Assembly (NCBI GenBank): GCA_030950365.1
Contig: JAUZRQ010000103.1
Location: 23,684-87,683 of the forward strand
DNA from: Candidatus Zhuqueibacterota bacterium
GTDB taxonomy: Bacteria; Zhuqueibacterota; Zhuqueibacteria; Zhuqueibacterales; Geothermadaptataceae
Direction: 5' to 3'
DNA length: 64,000 bases
Shown piece after piece: positions 1 through 8,990 of this stretch (position 1 is its first letter; each line of letters begins with the position of its first letter). The position numbers and the translations under genes are program-made. The notes below the pieces were generated by a model that ran no database searches, was not told the origin of the DNA, and saw only the letters and a list, made by a program, of their open reading frames with translations.

Positions 1-3000
1 CGCCCGGCGGCATCACGTTCAATGCGGATGCCGTTGCTGCCGATGAGGCGATCGTTGGCGTCATATTCCAGGGCCAGCCCATCGGCCGCAATCAGGCGTC
101 CGGCGGCGTCGTATTGAAATTGCAGCCGGGTGCCGTCGGAAAACGCTTTCGCGGTTACATTGCCCAGCCCGTCGCGTTCGAAAGTGACTGAACCCATGCC
201 CCCAGGAAAGGTCATTTTTTCCAGCCAACCGCGGCTATGGTAGGCATGGGTGGCGGTGCGTCCCAGTGGATCGGTACGGGCGGTGATACGTCCACGGGTA
301 TCTCGGGTAAAATTCCAGGCACTGCCGCGGCCATCCACGATGCGGGTCACATTACCGAGGGCATCGCGAGTGTATTGCCCCATGATGCCTCCGGCCAGGG
401 TCATGCGATTCAGATAACCGTTGGCATCATATTGAAGGGTGGTAAGCTGACCGTTGGCCCCTTGCACGGAAGTCAATTGGCCCATGGCATCGAATTCGAG
501 CTGCGCGTTTCCCGAGCCAGGCTCGGCGCGCTGATTTAGCCGCCCCATTTTGTCCGCCGAATACATCCGGGTATTTCCCAGCGGGTCCGTGGTCCGGGTA
601 AGCACGCCCTCGGCATCATATCCCTGGCTCCAGGTACCGCCTGCCGGATCGGTCAGGCTAACGAGGTTATTCAATACGTCATATTGCATCGTGAACGTAT
701 GTCCGTTTTCATTGGTCAGTCGATTCAACCGCCCCAGGGCATCGTAAGTACGGGAGCTGACATTGCCCAGCGGATCGGTGATCTGTACCAGACGATCGAG
801 TCCTTCGTAGGCATACGAGGTGCGATTCCCCAGCGGATCGGTCAATCCGGTAAGATTGCCGTTAGCATCGTAATCAAAAATGATCTGGCTACCGCGTTCA
901 TCGGTCAGAGACAGCAGGCGATCGCTTGCGTCGTACATAAAGATGCGACTGCTGCCGTCGGGGCGATTGATCCGTACCAGTCGATCAAAGGCATCATAGT
1001 CGAAGGCTGTCTTCTGGCCAAATTCATCCGTCATGGAAGCCAGAGTGCCGTTGGCGTTATAGCTGTTGGTAATAGTGCCCCCCAGTGGATTGCTCACGGT
1101 CACGACCTGTCCACGGCCGTTGTAGGTATAATTCCAAGGGTTGCCGGCGCGATCGGTCCACGAAATGAGGTTACCGCTGGCATCATAGGTGAATTGCTCA
1201 CGGGTGCCATCAGGAAAGGTGATGGCGGCTGGATCATAAAACATCAAGCCCGCCACCTCACGCGCGGTATATTCGAGACTGACGATACTACCGTCGGCGC
1301 GGTTGATTTGCGTGGCCAGGCCGCTCGGATCATGATACGTGTAACTGAACGCGTTATTGTTACGATCCGTGAGTGCATTTCGCCGGCCTGTACCGTCATA
1401 GCCCTGGGTGATGGTCTGCCCGGTTTTACTCTGGATGGCAGTGTTCTTCCCTTCGGCATCGTGGAAGTAGGTTTCCGTATTGCCGAAGGCATCGGTTACC
1501 ACGGTTTCCATCGGCGTCCGGGTTTTGTTATATTGAAACCGATGCTTGTTGCCGTTTGCATCGGTCTGGGTGACCACCCTTCCTTCGGCATCGTAGGTCT
1601 GGGAGTATGGTACGTTACCGCGTGGCAGGGTTTTGCTGGTCAGCAATCCCGGGATGGAATGGGCTTCATCATAGGCGTACGTTGTTGTTTTGCCACTGGC
1701 ATCGGTCACCCCGGTCAGGTTACTGCCCGTATGCTGGTAGGCAACGGTACGCGTGCCGTCACTGACGCCAGTCAATCGGTTCTCAGCATCGTAAGTGAAG
1801 GTCAGGGTTCGGCCCAGGCCGTCGGAAATGGAGGCAAGCCGGCCGTTACTGTAACTCAAAGTGTGCGCATTGCCGCGGCCGTCTTCAATTTTTACCCATT
1901 TGCCGGTGTCATCAAACGTCCACAAACGGTTGCTGCGGGGATCGCCAAGGATGAAATTGGCGCCGCTTTCCACCAATTGAAACGGGACATCGCGTTTCCC
2001 TCGCAGCTCCCATGCGCCGTTGGTCTGTTCAAACTCTATTATCCGCCCGCGATAGGTGACGATTTCGATGCGGGTGTCGCTAATCCGGGTGAGCTTTCCG
2101 TCGAAACGGTGCAGCCAGTTGGTGCCGAGAGCACTGCGGATTTTTGCGTCCTGCCCGAGATGGGAGGCGTAATACCGCTCAAAAATCAGAGGCATGGGGC
2201 CACCCAGGTACAGATCGGGCGCTTCCAGGAAAAACAGCTCTCCGGTAAACAGATTGATGGGATCGCGGGTGGTAGCGCTTTGGATAAGATTGGCATGAGT
2301 CATTGGGGGGCTCTGCACATAATCTAGCACCTCCAGCCGGGTAATCCCACCCACGTAATCGAGCGTTATGTTGCCGGGATGGATCGGCTGGAGCGCGTTG
2401 GCCGTGGTCGTTATTTCGCCCATAAAGGAGCCCGTTAGCGTCCAAGAAAATCTCCCCTTCTCTTTCGAATAAAGCATTGCAGTCACCACCAGGCGCTCCG
2501 CCTTATCGCCAAAAAAGCGTTTGGCGAATGGCATCTCTTGCCGGATTTCCACGCCCATGTCGGTCATTCGCCACTCCGAGAAAATATATCCCGATGCTGC
2601 CGGTTCGATGGTTGATTTGCCGATCCCGGCCGTCGATCCCCCCGGCTGTTGCGGGATGAAATCATCGCTTAAAGATTGCCCTGCGTAGATCAAATTGCCG
2701 TTTTCATCGCGCGCAAATGCGAACACCCTATCGCGGTCTGAGCCGCCCAGGTAGGAACTCGCCTGGATGCTTTTGGCAAAAGGCGTCAGCACCGCCACAA
2801 AGCCGTCCTCGGAACCGCCGCCAAAATTGGCTTGAAACGCGTTGACGACGGGCATATCCGTTGAGGATGTCCTGCCCCAGATGTGCACATTCCCGTCCAC
2901 ATCCACAGCGATGCCATGCAAATTGTCATAATCGGTGCCGCCCAGGTAGGTGGCGGTTTCCAGGGCCCCGGTGGGACTGAAAACCGCCACATAGGTATCA

Positions 3001-3860
3001 CTGACCCCCCCTGCGAAATTGGCCTGAAGGGCATCTTTGGTTATGAGGTCGGAGGACAAAGTACCGCCGGCGAGATAGATATTACCTGCAGCATCGACCG
3101 CGATCTCATTTCCGTATTCGTTCCCGGAGCCTCCATACGTGAAACCAAGCACTTCGGTCAGGACATTGTTGCTTTCACTGAGCTTCACCACGACTGCCTG
3201 CGAGGCGCCCAGGACGCTGCCGGGATTCCCCGACGGGAAATCCCTGGAAAGGGTCTCGCAGGAGATATAAATGTTTCCGTCGCTGTCCAGAGCCAAACCT
3301 GGATGGTTTGCCTCGGAGCTTGAACCTCCGATGCGGGTGGAGGTAAGCACGTTGCCGTCGCTGTCCAGGATGGCTAAAAAGTTGTCCAGGGAACCGCCGG
3401 TGTAGAGCGGATTGACCACCGGAAAATCATCGGAAAATGTGGTGCCCACTACATAAATGCGGCCATCGGGGCCAACCGCCACATCGGAGGCCTGATCCAA
3501 ATAACTGCCACCGATGAAGACCGTCCACAGCACCTGTCCCTGCTCGGTGGAATTGGTCGGCAGCGTGATTTTACTGACAAAGGCATCGCGAGATTGGGGA
3601 CTGGCGTTGGTGCCCGGGAAGCTTGGAGAGCTGGTGAAGCCGACCACGATGATGGTACCGTCCGGGGACTTGGCCATATCATACACGAAGTCGCTGCCGC
3701 TGCCGCCGAAGTAGGAGGCGTACACCACCTCAGGCGACATGGTCTGTTCCTGAGCCTGGGAATTGCCCGACGTCCCTACAATAACCATTACCAGGAAGCC
3801 CACCCCCGACATGATGAGGCGTTGGCTGAATAAAAAATCAGGCTTAATTTTTGTAAGCAT
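1..3860 (-). CDS. Secreted SBBP/RHS (YD-repeat) protein, 3' end outside window
   Basis: About 1286 residues are visible; the reading frame stays open to base 1, so the C-terminus is missing. The ATG at 3860-3858 has AGGAG nine bases upstream. A signal peptide is visible: basic start MLTKIK, hydrophobic GVGFLVMVIVG, likely cleavage after SQAQ. Residues ~45-480 hold repeats of the form YLGG...(Y/D)D...AVD..GN.Y..G, typical of the SBBP beta-propeller. At ~530 the sequence DPINLFTGELFFLEAPDL opens an RHS shell, and from ~620 to the edge there are YD repeats such as YDANGNLTGLTDPLGN. RHS proteins form hollow shells that often carry a variable C-terminal toxin or effector; that end cannot be seen here. 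The gene lies 104 bases downstream of a degenerate receiver gene on the same strand. I infer a secreted or surface protein; its function is unknown. Confidence 0.85.
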   Translation of the reverse strand, partial: MLTKIKPDFLFSQRLIMSGVGFLVMVIVGTSGNSQAQEQTMSPEVVYASYFGGSGSDFVYDMAKSPDGTIIVVGFTSSPSFPGTNASPQSRDAFVSKITLPTNSTEQGQVLWTVFIGGSYLDQASDVAVGPDGRIYVVGTTFSDDFPVVNPLYTGGSLDNFLAILDSDGNVLTSTRIGGSSSEANHPGLALDSDGNIYISCETLSRDFPSGNPGSVLGASQAVVVKLSESNNVLTEVLGFTYGGSGNEYGNEIAVDAAGNIYLAGGTLSSDLITKDALQANFAGGVSDTYVAVFSPTGALETATYLGGTDYDNLHGIAVDVDGNVHIWGRTSSTDMPVVNAFQANFGGGSEDGFVAVLTPFAKSIQASSYLGGSDRDRVFAFARDENGNLIYAGQSLSDDFIPQQPGGSTAGIGKSTIEPAASGYIFSEWRMTDMGVEIRQEMPFAKRFFGDKAERLVVTAMLYSKEKGRFSWTLTGSFMGEITTTANALQPIHPGNITLDYVGGITRLEVLDYVQSPPMTHANLIQSATTRDPINLFTGELFFLEAPDLYLGGPMPLIFERYYASHLGQDAKIRSALGTNWLHRFDGKLTRISDTRIEIVTYRGRIIEFEQTNGAWELRGKRDVPFQLVESGANFILGDPRSNRLWTFDDTGKWVKIEDGRGNAHTLSYSNGRLASISDGLGRTLTFTYDAENRLTGVSDGTRTVAYQHTGSNLTGVTDASGKTTTYAYDEAHSIPGLLTSKTLPRGNVPYSQTYDAEGRVVTQTDANGNKHRFQYNKTRTPMETVVTDAFGNTETYFHDAEGKNTAIQSKTGQTITQGYDGTGRRNALTDRNNNAFSYTYHDPSGLATQINRADGSIVSLEYTAREVAGLMFYDPAAITFPDGTREQFTYDASGNLISWTDRAGNPWNYTYNGRGQVVTVSNPLGGTITNSYNANGTLASMTDEFGQKTAFDYDAFDRLVRINRPDGSSRIFMYDASDRLLSLTDERGSQIIFDYDANGNLTGLTDPLGNRTSYAYEGLDRLVQITDPLGNVSSRTYDALGRLNRLTNENGHTFTMQYDVLNNLVSLTDPAGGTWSQGYDAEGVLTRTTDPLGNTRMYSADKMGRLNQRAEPGSGNAQLEFDAMGQLTSVQGANGQLTTLQYDANGYLNRMTLAGGIMGQYTRDALGNVTRIVDGRGSAWNFTRDTRGRITARTDPLGRTATHAYHSRGWLEKMTFPGGMGSVTFERDGLGNVTAKAFSDGTRLQFQYDAAGRLIAADGLALEYDANDRLIGSNGIRIERDAAG

Positions 3861-3964
3861 TATCAATTCTCCTGATTAAAGTAAAAAAACACTTCCGAGA
3901 AACGATTAATCCATTTAATAGGGAAGCCACTTTTGCCGCACCCAATACCTTATAACTCCAAGAA

Positions 3965-4321
3965 TCAGTACCCTCGGAGCAACGCTTCAATGCGTTCGAT
4001 TAATAGCTTTTGATTAATGGGGTTGGGAAAAGCATCCCGGACGTCAAAAGCAAAGGCCGTTGGCAACAACTCACGGTTTCCGATAAAAACTACCGGCACT
4101 CTGGGACAATATTCCTTTAGAAGGCGAAGCTGGTTCTCAAGTATTAGGGGTTTATCGCTTGATAGTAACACAAGTCGGAGCTCGGCCATGTTTTGCACGG
4201 TGTTCACAAGGCGGCTTCCCTGCCCGGCGATCACCACCTCCGCGATTTCCGAAATCGCCTGCATTAGCCGGGCATTCCGAATAATTGAGCTGCCGACGAT
4301 CAGAATTGCCGTTCCTGTCAT
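3965..4321 (-). CDS. Degenerate CheY-like (pseudo-receiver) protein
   Basis: A 118-residue stand-alone protein with receiver-like alternation of beta strands (AILIVG, EVVIAGQG, LRLVLLS, VPVVFIGN) and helices, ending in a helix (LLIERIEALL) like that of CheY. The phosphorylation residues are absent: the acidic pair after strand 1 is Gly10-Ser11, the expected phospho-acceptor Asp at the end of strand 3 is Ser (~54-55), and the Lys-Pro of strand 5 is replaced (FPNPIN). It therefore probably cannot be phosphorylated in the usual way and may act by protein contact. The start has a good site (AAGGAG, then ATG). It lies between the sigma54-activator/kinase pair (upstream) and the RHS gene (downstream) on the same strand. 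The fold assignment is from pattern only, so an unrelated alpha/beta fold is possible. Confidence 0.65.
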   Translation of the reverse strand: MTGTAILIVGSSIIRNARLMQAISEIAEVVIAGQGSRLVNTVQNMAELRLVLLSSDKPLILENQLRLLKEYCPRVPVVFIGNRELLPTAFAFDVRDAFPNPINQKLLIERIEALLRGY

Positions 4322-4606
4322 CGTTTCTCCTTCTTATTATCTGAGGAAAGAATACCCTTCAAGCATCATGCCGGGATGATGGCGCGGCAACCAACCGATT
4401 TGATAAGAGTTGTTTTTAAATGAAATATAACACGGAGAGAAATAACGATGCATCAGCTAAAACCGATGAAATATTGGTAGCCACACCAAAGTATGCTATG
4501 GTGAGAATGCCAAAATACCACTTTTTGATCCGAAATTAGACAAATTGCCACAAGGGGGCACATGCCTTCTTTCTTCACCTTCTTGGAGCGCGGCACTTTT
4601 GCCAGG

Positions 4607-6166
4607 TCATTCTGGTTTATTAGCTGTTTTAAATGCCCTGGCATCTATCCTATGCTGTTTCATCTTTTCGTAGAAGTTTTTGACGTCCATGCCCGAAGCG
4701 CGTGCCGCCTGACTGATATTGCCACCGGAGTCGGCCAGACGCTCGAGGATGAAACTGCGTTCAAACTCTTGAAGCAGACGTTGTTTGGCTTCTCGAAAGG
4801 TGGGAACATTTTGTTCTACAGGAGGGGGCGATTCAACGGGACCCAGATCGATTGGTAGCGTTTCGGCCTCGACTTCATTGGCCTGGCACAGGATGACAGC
4901 CCGTTCCATCATATTTTCCAGTTCTCGCACATTACCCGGAAAATGATATTTTAGCAATTGAGCACGGGCTTTGGAGCTCAGCCGGAGTCCGGGCTTGCCG
5001 TATTTGCTGCCATAGTAATCGAGAAAATGCACAGCCAGCAGCAAAATATCACTGGCACGGTCTCGCAATGGCGGCACTTCGATGGCGATCACATTAAGGC
5101 GATAATATACATCATCCCGGAACCTTCCGGCATTCACAAGTTGCTGCAGATTGCGGTTGGTGGCGGCAAGTATTCGCACGTTGCTGTGGCGCAGCCGTGT
5201 ACTCCCCACGGGTGAAAACTCTCCAGTCTGCAAAATACGCAGCAGCTTCAGTTGCAGCGCTGGTGACATCTCACTGACTTCATCAAGAAAAATCGTGCCG
5301 CCGTGAGCGCGTTCAAACCAGCCGATTTTATTTTCCGTGGCTCCAGTAAACGCGCCTTTGACGTGCCCGAACAGCTCGGACTCCAGCAAATTTTCCTGCA
5401 AGGTACTGCAATTGATCGCCACAAACGGCCGGTTTGCGCGGCGACTGTTCTGATGCAAGGCTCGGGCGATTAGTTCCTTGCCAGTACCGGTTTCCCCCTG
5501 AATTAGTACCGTGGCTTCAGTATCAGCGACCTGAGCGACCAATTGTAAAATCTGCATTATGGCCGGATGGGTGCCAATGATCTCACCAAACGAATAGTGC
5601 TCGCGCAGGTCACGCTGCAGCGCTTCGACATTGTCTCGCAAGCGCTGTTGCTCCAGGGCATGCGCCGCCGCTACGGAGATGAAGTCAGCAAATTTTTGCG
5701 CAAATTGAAACATCTCCGGGCTAAATATACCACGAAAGGAGCGATTATCGAGGTATACAGCACCGATTAGTTCGCCTGCATGCAAAAGGGGTAAACAGAT
5801 TACGGAAAGGATCTTGAGACCACGCACACTTTTACTGGCTTCGAACTCCGGAGCTTCCAGGGCATTTTGCAGGAACACAGGCTTTTTATCGAACTGGACT
5901 TTGCGAATAATACTTCGGCTGGTTTCATTTTTGGGACGTTGCAAATCCTGCCGATTGAGGTTGCGAGCAGTATGAAACCGAGAGCCGCCATCGTGATCAA
6001 ACAAAATAATGAAACCACGTTCGGCCTGGGTGAGCGCAATCGCTCCATCCATAGCCCTGGTCAGTATCCGATCAATATCCTCTTCAGCCAACACCTGGCG
6101 GCCGATATCAAGCAAATTTTCCAGAATGGATGGAGCAAACTGCATGGGATTGGACTGGGGCATCAT
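4607..6166 (-). CDS. GAF-domain sigma54-dependent transcriptional activator (Fis-type HTH)
   Basis: A 519-residue bacterial enhancer-binding protein. An N-terminal GAF domain (~15-175) replaces a receiver. The AAA+ core (~192-430) has Walker A GETGTGKE (224-231), the sigma54-contact loop GAFTGA (271-276), Walker B IFLDEV (292-297) and an arginine-finger region YYRLNV. A Fis-type helix-turn-helix (ILERLADSGGNISQAARASG) lies near the C-terminus. It should hydrolyse ATP to open sigma54-RNA polymerase complexes at -24/-12 promoters. Its ATG overlaps the stop of the upstream Ser/Thr kinase gene by four bases (ATGA), so the two are translationally coupled and the kinase may phosphorylate it or control its GAF domain. 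No convincing sigma54 promoter was found by eye in the neighbouring intergenic regions, so its targets remain unknown. Confidence 0.93.
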   Translation of the reverse strand: MMPQSNPMQFAPSILENLLDIGRQVLAEEDIDRILTRAMDGAIALTQAERGFIILFDHDGGSRFHTARNLNRQDLQRPKNETSRSIIRKVQFDKKPVFLQNALEAPEFEASKSVRGLKILSVICLPLLHAGELIGAVYLDNRSFRGIFSPEMFQFAQKFADFISVAAAHALEQQRLRDNVEALQRDLREHYSFGEIIGTHPAIMQILQLVAQVADTEATVLIQGETGTGKELIARALHQNSRRANRPFVAINCSTLQENLLESELFGHVKGAFTGATENKIGWFERAHGGTIFLDEVSEMSPALQLKLLRILQTGEFSPVGSTRLRHSNVRILAATNRNLQQLVNAGRFRDDVYYRLNVIAIEVPPLRDRASDILLLAVHFLDYYGSKYGKPGLRLSSKARAQLLKYHFPGNVRELENMMERAVILCQANEVEAETLPIDLGPVESPPPVEQNVPTFREAKQRLLQEFERSFILERLADSGGNISQAARASGMDVKNFYEKMKQHRIDARAFKTANKPE

Positions 6167-8769
6167 GGGTTCTCGATTTTGGCAATGGAAAAATGGGTAA
6201 CAAAATCACGGTGCAATACCATTAGAGTATGGTCCCGTACCGCATAGCGCGCATGCTGAGTGCCCCGCCAACGGCTATCAAAAGGCCGTCTGATGCGGCC
6301 GGTGCTCAAATTGAGTTCAACTAATCCTTTTCCATCAGAAAAAAACAAATGTCGATCATCCGGGCCCCACATAATAGCAGTGGTGGCATCAATTAAGCTG
6401 CCGGGAAGATTATGGACCCGGGACTCTTTGCCAGTGTGTAAATCGTGGATCCAAACGGCGGATCGATTTTCCTCGGCAACAATTCGATAAAAGGCCAAGC
6501 GCCGACCATCATTGCCCCAATAACCACCGGACTCCATTGCCGGTGTATGGGTAACTTTTTGAAAAGTTTTTTGTGAAAGATCAAATAACCACAGGTCAAA
6601 GGGGCCATCGCGGTTGGAGAGGAAGCTAAGTTTTGTGCCATCAGGAGAAAATCGAGGCATCCAGTCGGCACGCGGGTATTCAAACAGCTTTTCGACCTCA
6701 CCGGTGCTCATGGCCACACGCCAGATATCCGCATAATCGCCTCCGCCTGCATCAAAGGCCACCCATCGGCCGTCTGGAGAAATGGTTGGGGCGAAAGCAT
6801 CCATTATGTCATACAGGGTGACGATAACGCCCTTGCGTGGGTCCAAACGCATGAGAACACGTCGGTCGGAACGGGAAGCTTCGAGTACCACACGATCGCC
6901 AATCGGCGCAATTTCAATATTGGTGATCCCCCAATTTTGCGGTCGCATGATGCGTTCGGCCCGAGCCCAGGGCGAACCCGGCCCCAATGGCAACCGAAAC
7001 CGCCACAACTCCTCGTTCAGAATTCGCTGCCCCAAAACCAGCACACGGCCATCCCGGGACAATCGGAATTGCACGATCCCCTCTCGATTCAAAACACGTT
7101 CCGGTGCACCTTCCACAATAGCAGAACTCAACTTGATTTTTACCCGCCACAATTCGGAATTCTGACTGATAAAATAAATGTACCGCCCCGATCCCGCCCA
7201 GGTTGGAGCCTCGGGCAGCAGGTCCCCGTCCAATAGCTTTCGAGCTCGGGGGGTTTTTGCATCGAGAAGCCATAGCGCCCGATCACTGCCGATGCCACCA
7301 ATACAGACCAACCATCGGCCGTCTGGAGACCAGGCCGGTGAAGCGTAACTTCGGCCATCCCGCGGTGAAATTCGCCGCGTAGTCTTTGCCTCTATATCGT
7401 AGAGCCATATTTCATTGTTTTGAATTAACTTGATGGGATCGAACCGCGAAAAGGCCAGACGTCTCCCATCGGGGGACCAACGCGCCTCAAAACCAAAATT
7501 GGCCAGTCGCTGGGCAACCGTGCCACTGGTATCGATAGCCAGAAAGCCCCCTGCCTGCGTGGAAAGCAATATCCGTCGCATGTCCGGCGACCAATCACCC
7601 GAAATCGGGCGGATCCGATAGCCAAATCGATTCAGATTGATACGCTTGGTCTTTCCTGATCTCAGATGGGCCAAAACCAGAGCTTGTTCCCCCTCCGCTT
7701 GCTTCGGCGCCACTAAATATGCGAGATATTGCCCACCGGTGGAAACCATGGGCGTACTTTCTGGATGATCGCCTGGATTATATTCGCGAAGATGCTGCAA
7801 TGAAGGTAAATTGCTAAAAAGCTTTTGTATGCCGTAACCGGTCAGAAGACTCGTCAGGATGCTGACGGCTACCATTAGAACCGTTAGCCTGGTTTTCCGA
7901 CTTTTCTCAGGCCCCCCAATAAGGCGAAGAGCATCGCATAATTTGGGGATTTCACGAAAACGATCGTCTGGATTTTTGGCTAGGGCCTTACACACGATTT
8001 GGCCGATCGCTGGCGAAAGAGAGGAACAAAGTACCCCTGGCGACGGCGGTGGGGTTTCCAGAATGGCGGTGATGAGCGACAGCAGGTTCTGCTCACGAAA
8101 TGGTGGAACCCCTGTAAGCATTTCGAACAAAACCGCACCAAGGGCATACACATCGGTTCGTGCATCAATACCGCGTTGCTCGATCTGCTCCGGTGCCATA
8201 TACAATACTGTTCCTTCGATGCCGCTGGTCGAGGCCTGTTCGATATGATGGCTGGTTTTCGGCTGGGAAGTTCCCATTGTGCTAGCAACCGGTTCTTCTA
8301 GCAACTTCGCCAGGCCAAAATCCATAATTTTAACCTGATGATTGGCCGTGATCATGATATTTTCAGGCTTGATATCCCGATGGATGATGCCTTTCTGGTG
8401 AGCGGCTGCCAGAGCGTTGCAGACCTGGATGCCGATTTCTACGGTCTCCAATTCTGTGAATCGGCCGCGGCGACGCAGAATTTGCTGCAGGGTTTCCCCG
8501 TCCACGTATTCCATCACAATATAGTTCCATCCCCGGACTTTACCTACGTCATAAATGGTACAGATATTTGGATGGTTGATTGCGGATGCGATGCGGGCTT
8601 CCTGCATTGATTGTAGAGGTTCGATATTCGACCGATCCTTGCGTGCGGGAATCAGTTTAATGGCAACGCGGCGCAACAGCCGACGATCCTCTCCCTCATA
8701 CACTACACCCATCCCGCCCTGACCGATTTTGCGTTTGATATGGTAGGGACCAAGGGTATCAAATATCAT
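6163..8769 (-). CDS. Membrane Ser/Thr protein kinase with C-terminal TolB/WD40-like beta-propeller
   Basis: 868 residues from the chosen ATG at 8769; a TTG at 8841 would add 24 residues, but MIFDTLGPYHIKRKIGQGG fits the usual start of such kinases. The Hanks-type kinase domain (~9-285) has the glycine loop GQGGMGVVY, catalytic Lys38 (VAIKLI), HRDIKPEN (Asp132), DFGLAK and MAPEQ. One transmembrane helix follows (~295-316, LTVLMVAVSILTSLLTGYG). The remaining ~540 residues are outside the membrane and contain repeated WSPDGRRLAF / WSPDGRWLV / FSPDGTKLSF blades, as in TolB-like propellers. I infer a transmembrane sensor kinase whose extracytoplasmic propeller binds a ligand or cell-wall component. 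It is the first gene of a two-gene operon with the GAF-sigma54 activator (four-base overlap). Three dyad sequences lie just upstream. Confidence 0.92.
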   Translation of the reverse strand: MIFDTLGPYHIKRKIGQGGMGVVYEGEDRRLLRRVAIKLIPARKDRSNIEPLQSMQEARIASAINHPNICTIYDVGKVRGWNYIVMEYVDGETLQQILRRRGRFTELETVEIGIQVCNALAAAHQKGIIHRDIKPENIMITANHQVKIMDFGLAKLLEEPVASTMGTSQPKTSHHIEQASTSGIEGTVLYMAPEQIEQRGIDARTDVYALGAVLFEMLTGVPPFREQNLLSLITAILETPPPSPGVLCSSLSPAIGQIVCKALAKNPDDRFREIPKLCDALRLIGGPEKSRKTRLTVLMVAVSILTSLLTGYGIQKLFSNLPSLQHLREYNPGDHPESTPMVSTGGQYLAYLVAPKQAEGEQALVLAHLRSGKTKRINLNRFGYRIRPISGDWSPDMRRILLSTQAGGFLAIDTSGTVAQRLANFGFEARWSPDGRRLAFSRFDPIKLIQNNEIWLYDIEAKTTRRISPRDGRSYASPAWSPDGRWLVCIGGIGSDRALWLLDAKTPRARKLLDGDLLPEAPTWAGSGRYIYFISQNSELWRVKIKLSSAIVEGAPERVLNREGIVQFRLSRDGRVLVLGQRILNEELWRFRLPLGPGSPWARAERIMRPQNWGITNIEIAPIGDRVVLEASRSDRRVLMRLDPRKGVIVTLYDIMDAFAPTISPDGRWVAFDAGGGDYADIWRVAMSTGEVEKLFEYPRADWMPRFSPDGTKLSFLSNRDGPFDLWLFDLSQKTFQKVTHTPAMESGGYWGNDGRRLAFYRIVAEENRSAVWIHDLHTGKESRVHNLPGSLIDATTAIMWGPDDRHLFFSDGKGLVELNLSTGRIRRPFDSRWRGTQHARYAVRDHTLMVLHRDFVTHFSIAKIENP

Positions 8770-8826
8770 AAAGATGGCATTCAAGGGGTTTGGGCCTATT
8801 AGGGCCACAAAATAAGGGACTGGAAA

Positions 8827-8850
8827 TGACAGGACATGCAACCCCTGTCA
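8827..8850. promoter_or_regulatory. Operator-like dyad upstream of the kinase operon
   Basis: TGACAGG (8827-8833) and CCTGTCA (8844-8850) form a perfect seven-base inverted repeat around a ten-base spacer, 58-81 bases upstream of the kinase ATG. On the minus strand the second arm forms part of TTGACA, a -35-like hexamer, but no matching -10 is clear. The binding protein is unknown. Confidence 0.45.
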
Positions 8851-8907
8851 AATTTTATTTTTAGAAAAAAAATTAAGAATTCTTATCAATAAATGCAACC
8901 CAGAAAT

Positions 8908-8925
8908 AAACTTTGCGCAAAGTTT
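8908..8925. promoter_or_regulatory. Perfect 18-bp palindrome (AT-rich with GCGC centre)
   Basis: AAACTTTGCGCAAAGTTT is self-complementary over 18 bases and is followed on the plus strand by a T run. It lies between the stop of the secreted glycosidase (8991) and the kinase start, both on the minus strand. It could be an operator, or a hairpin at the end of the glycosidase transcript. On the minus strand it is not followed by a strong T tract, so a simple terminator is less likely. A second palindrome, TAAGAATTCTTA, lies at 8874-8885. Confidence 0.4.
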
Positions 8926-8990
8926 TTTTTGCAAGGCCAATGGTTATTTCCAATGAATAAAACCAAAGTTTGAATAATCCAGAGTTTCCC

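Noticed and set aside
684..2327. 547-codon open frame on the plus strand
   Set aside because: It is antisense to the RHS gene, whose YD repeats are unmistakable on the minus strand; the long frame follows from the GC-rich repeat code.
4322..4606. Sigma54 promoter before the pseudo-receiver gene
   Set aside because: No GG-N10-GC pair with TGGCAC/TTGC character was found on the minus strand.
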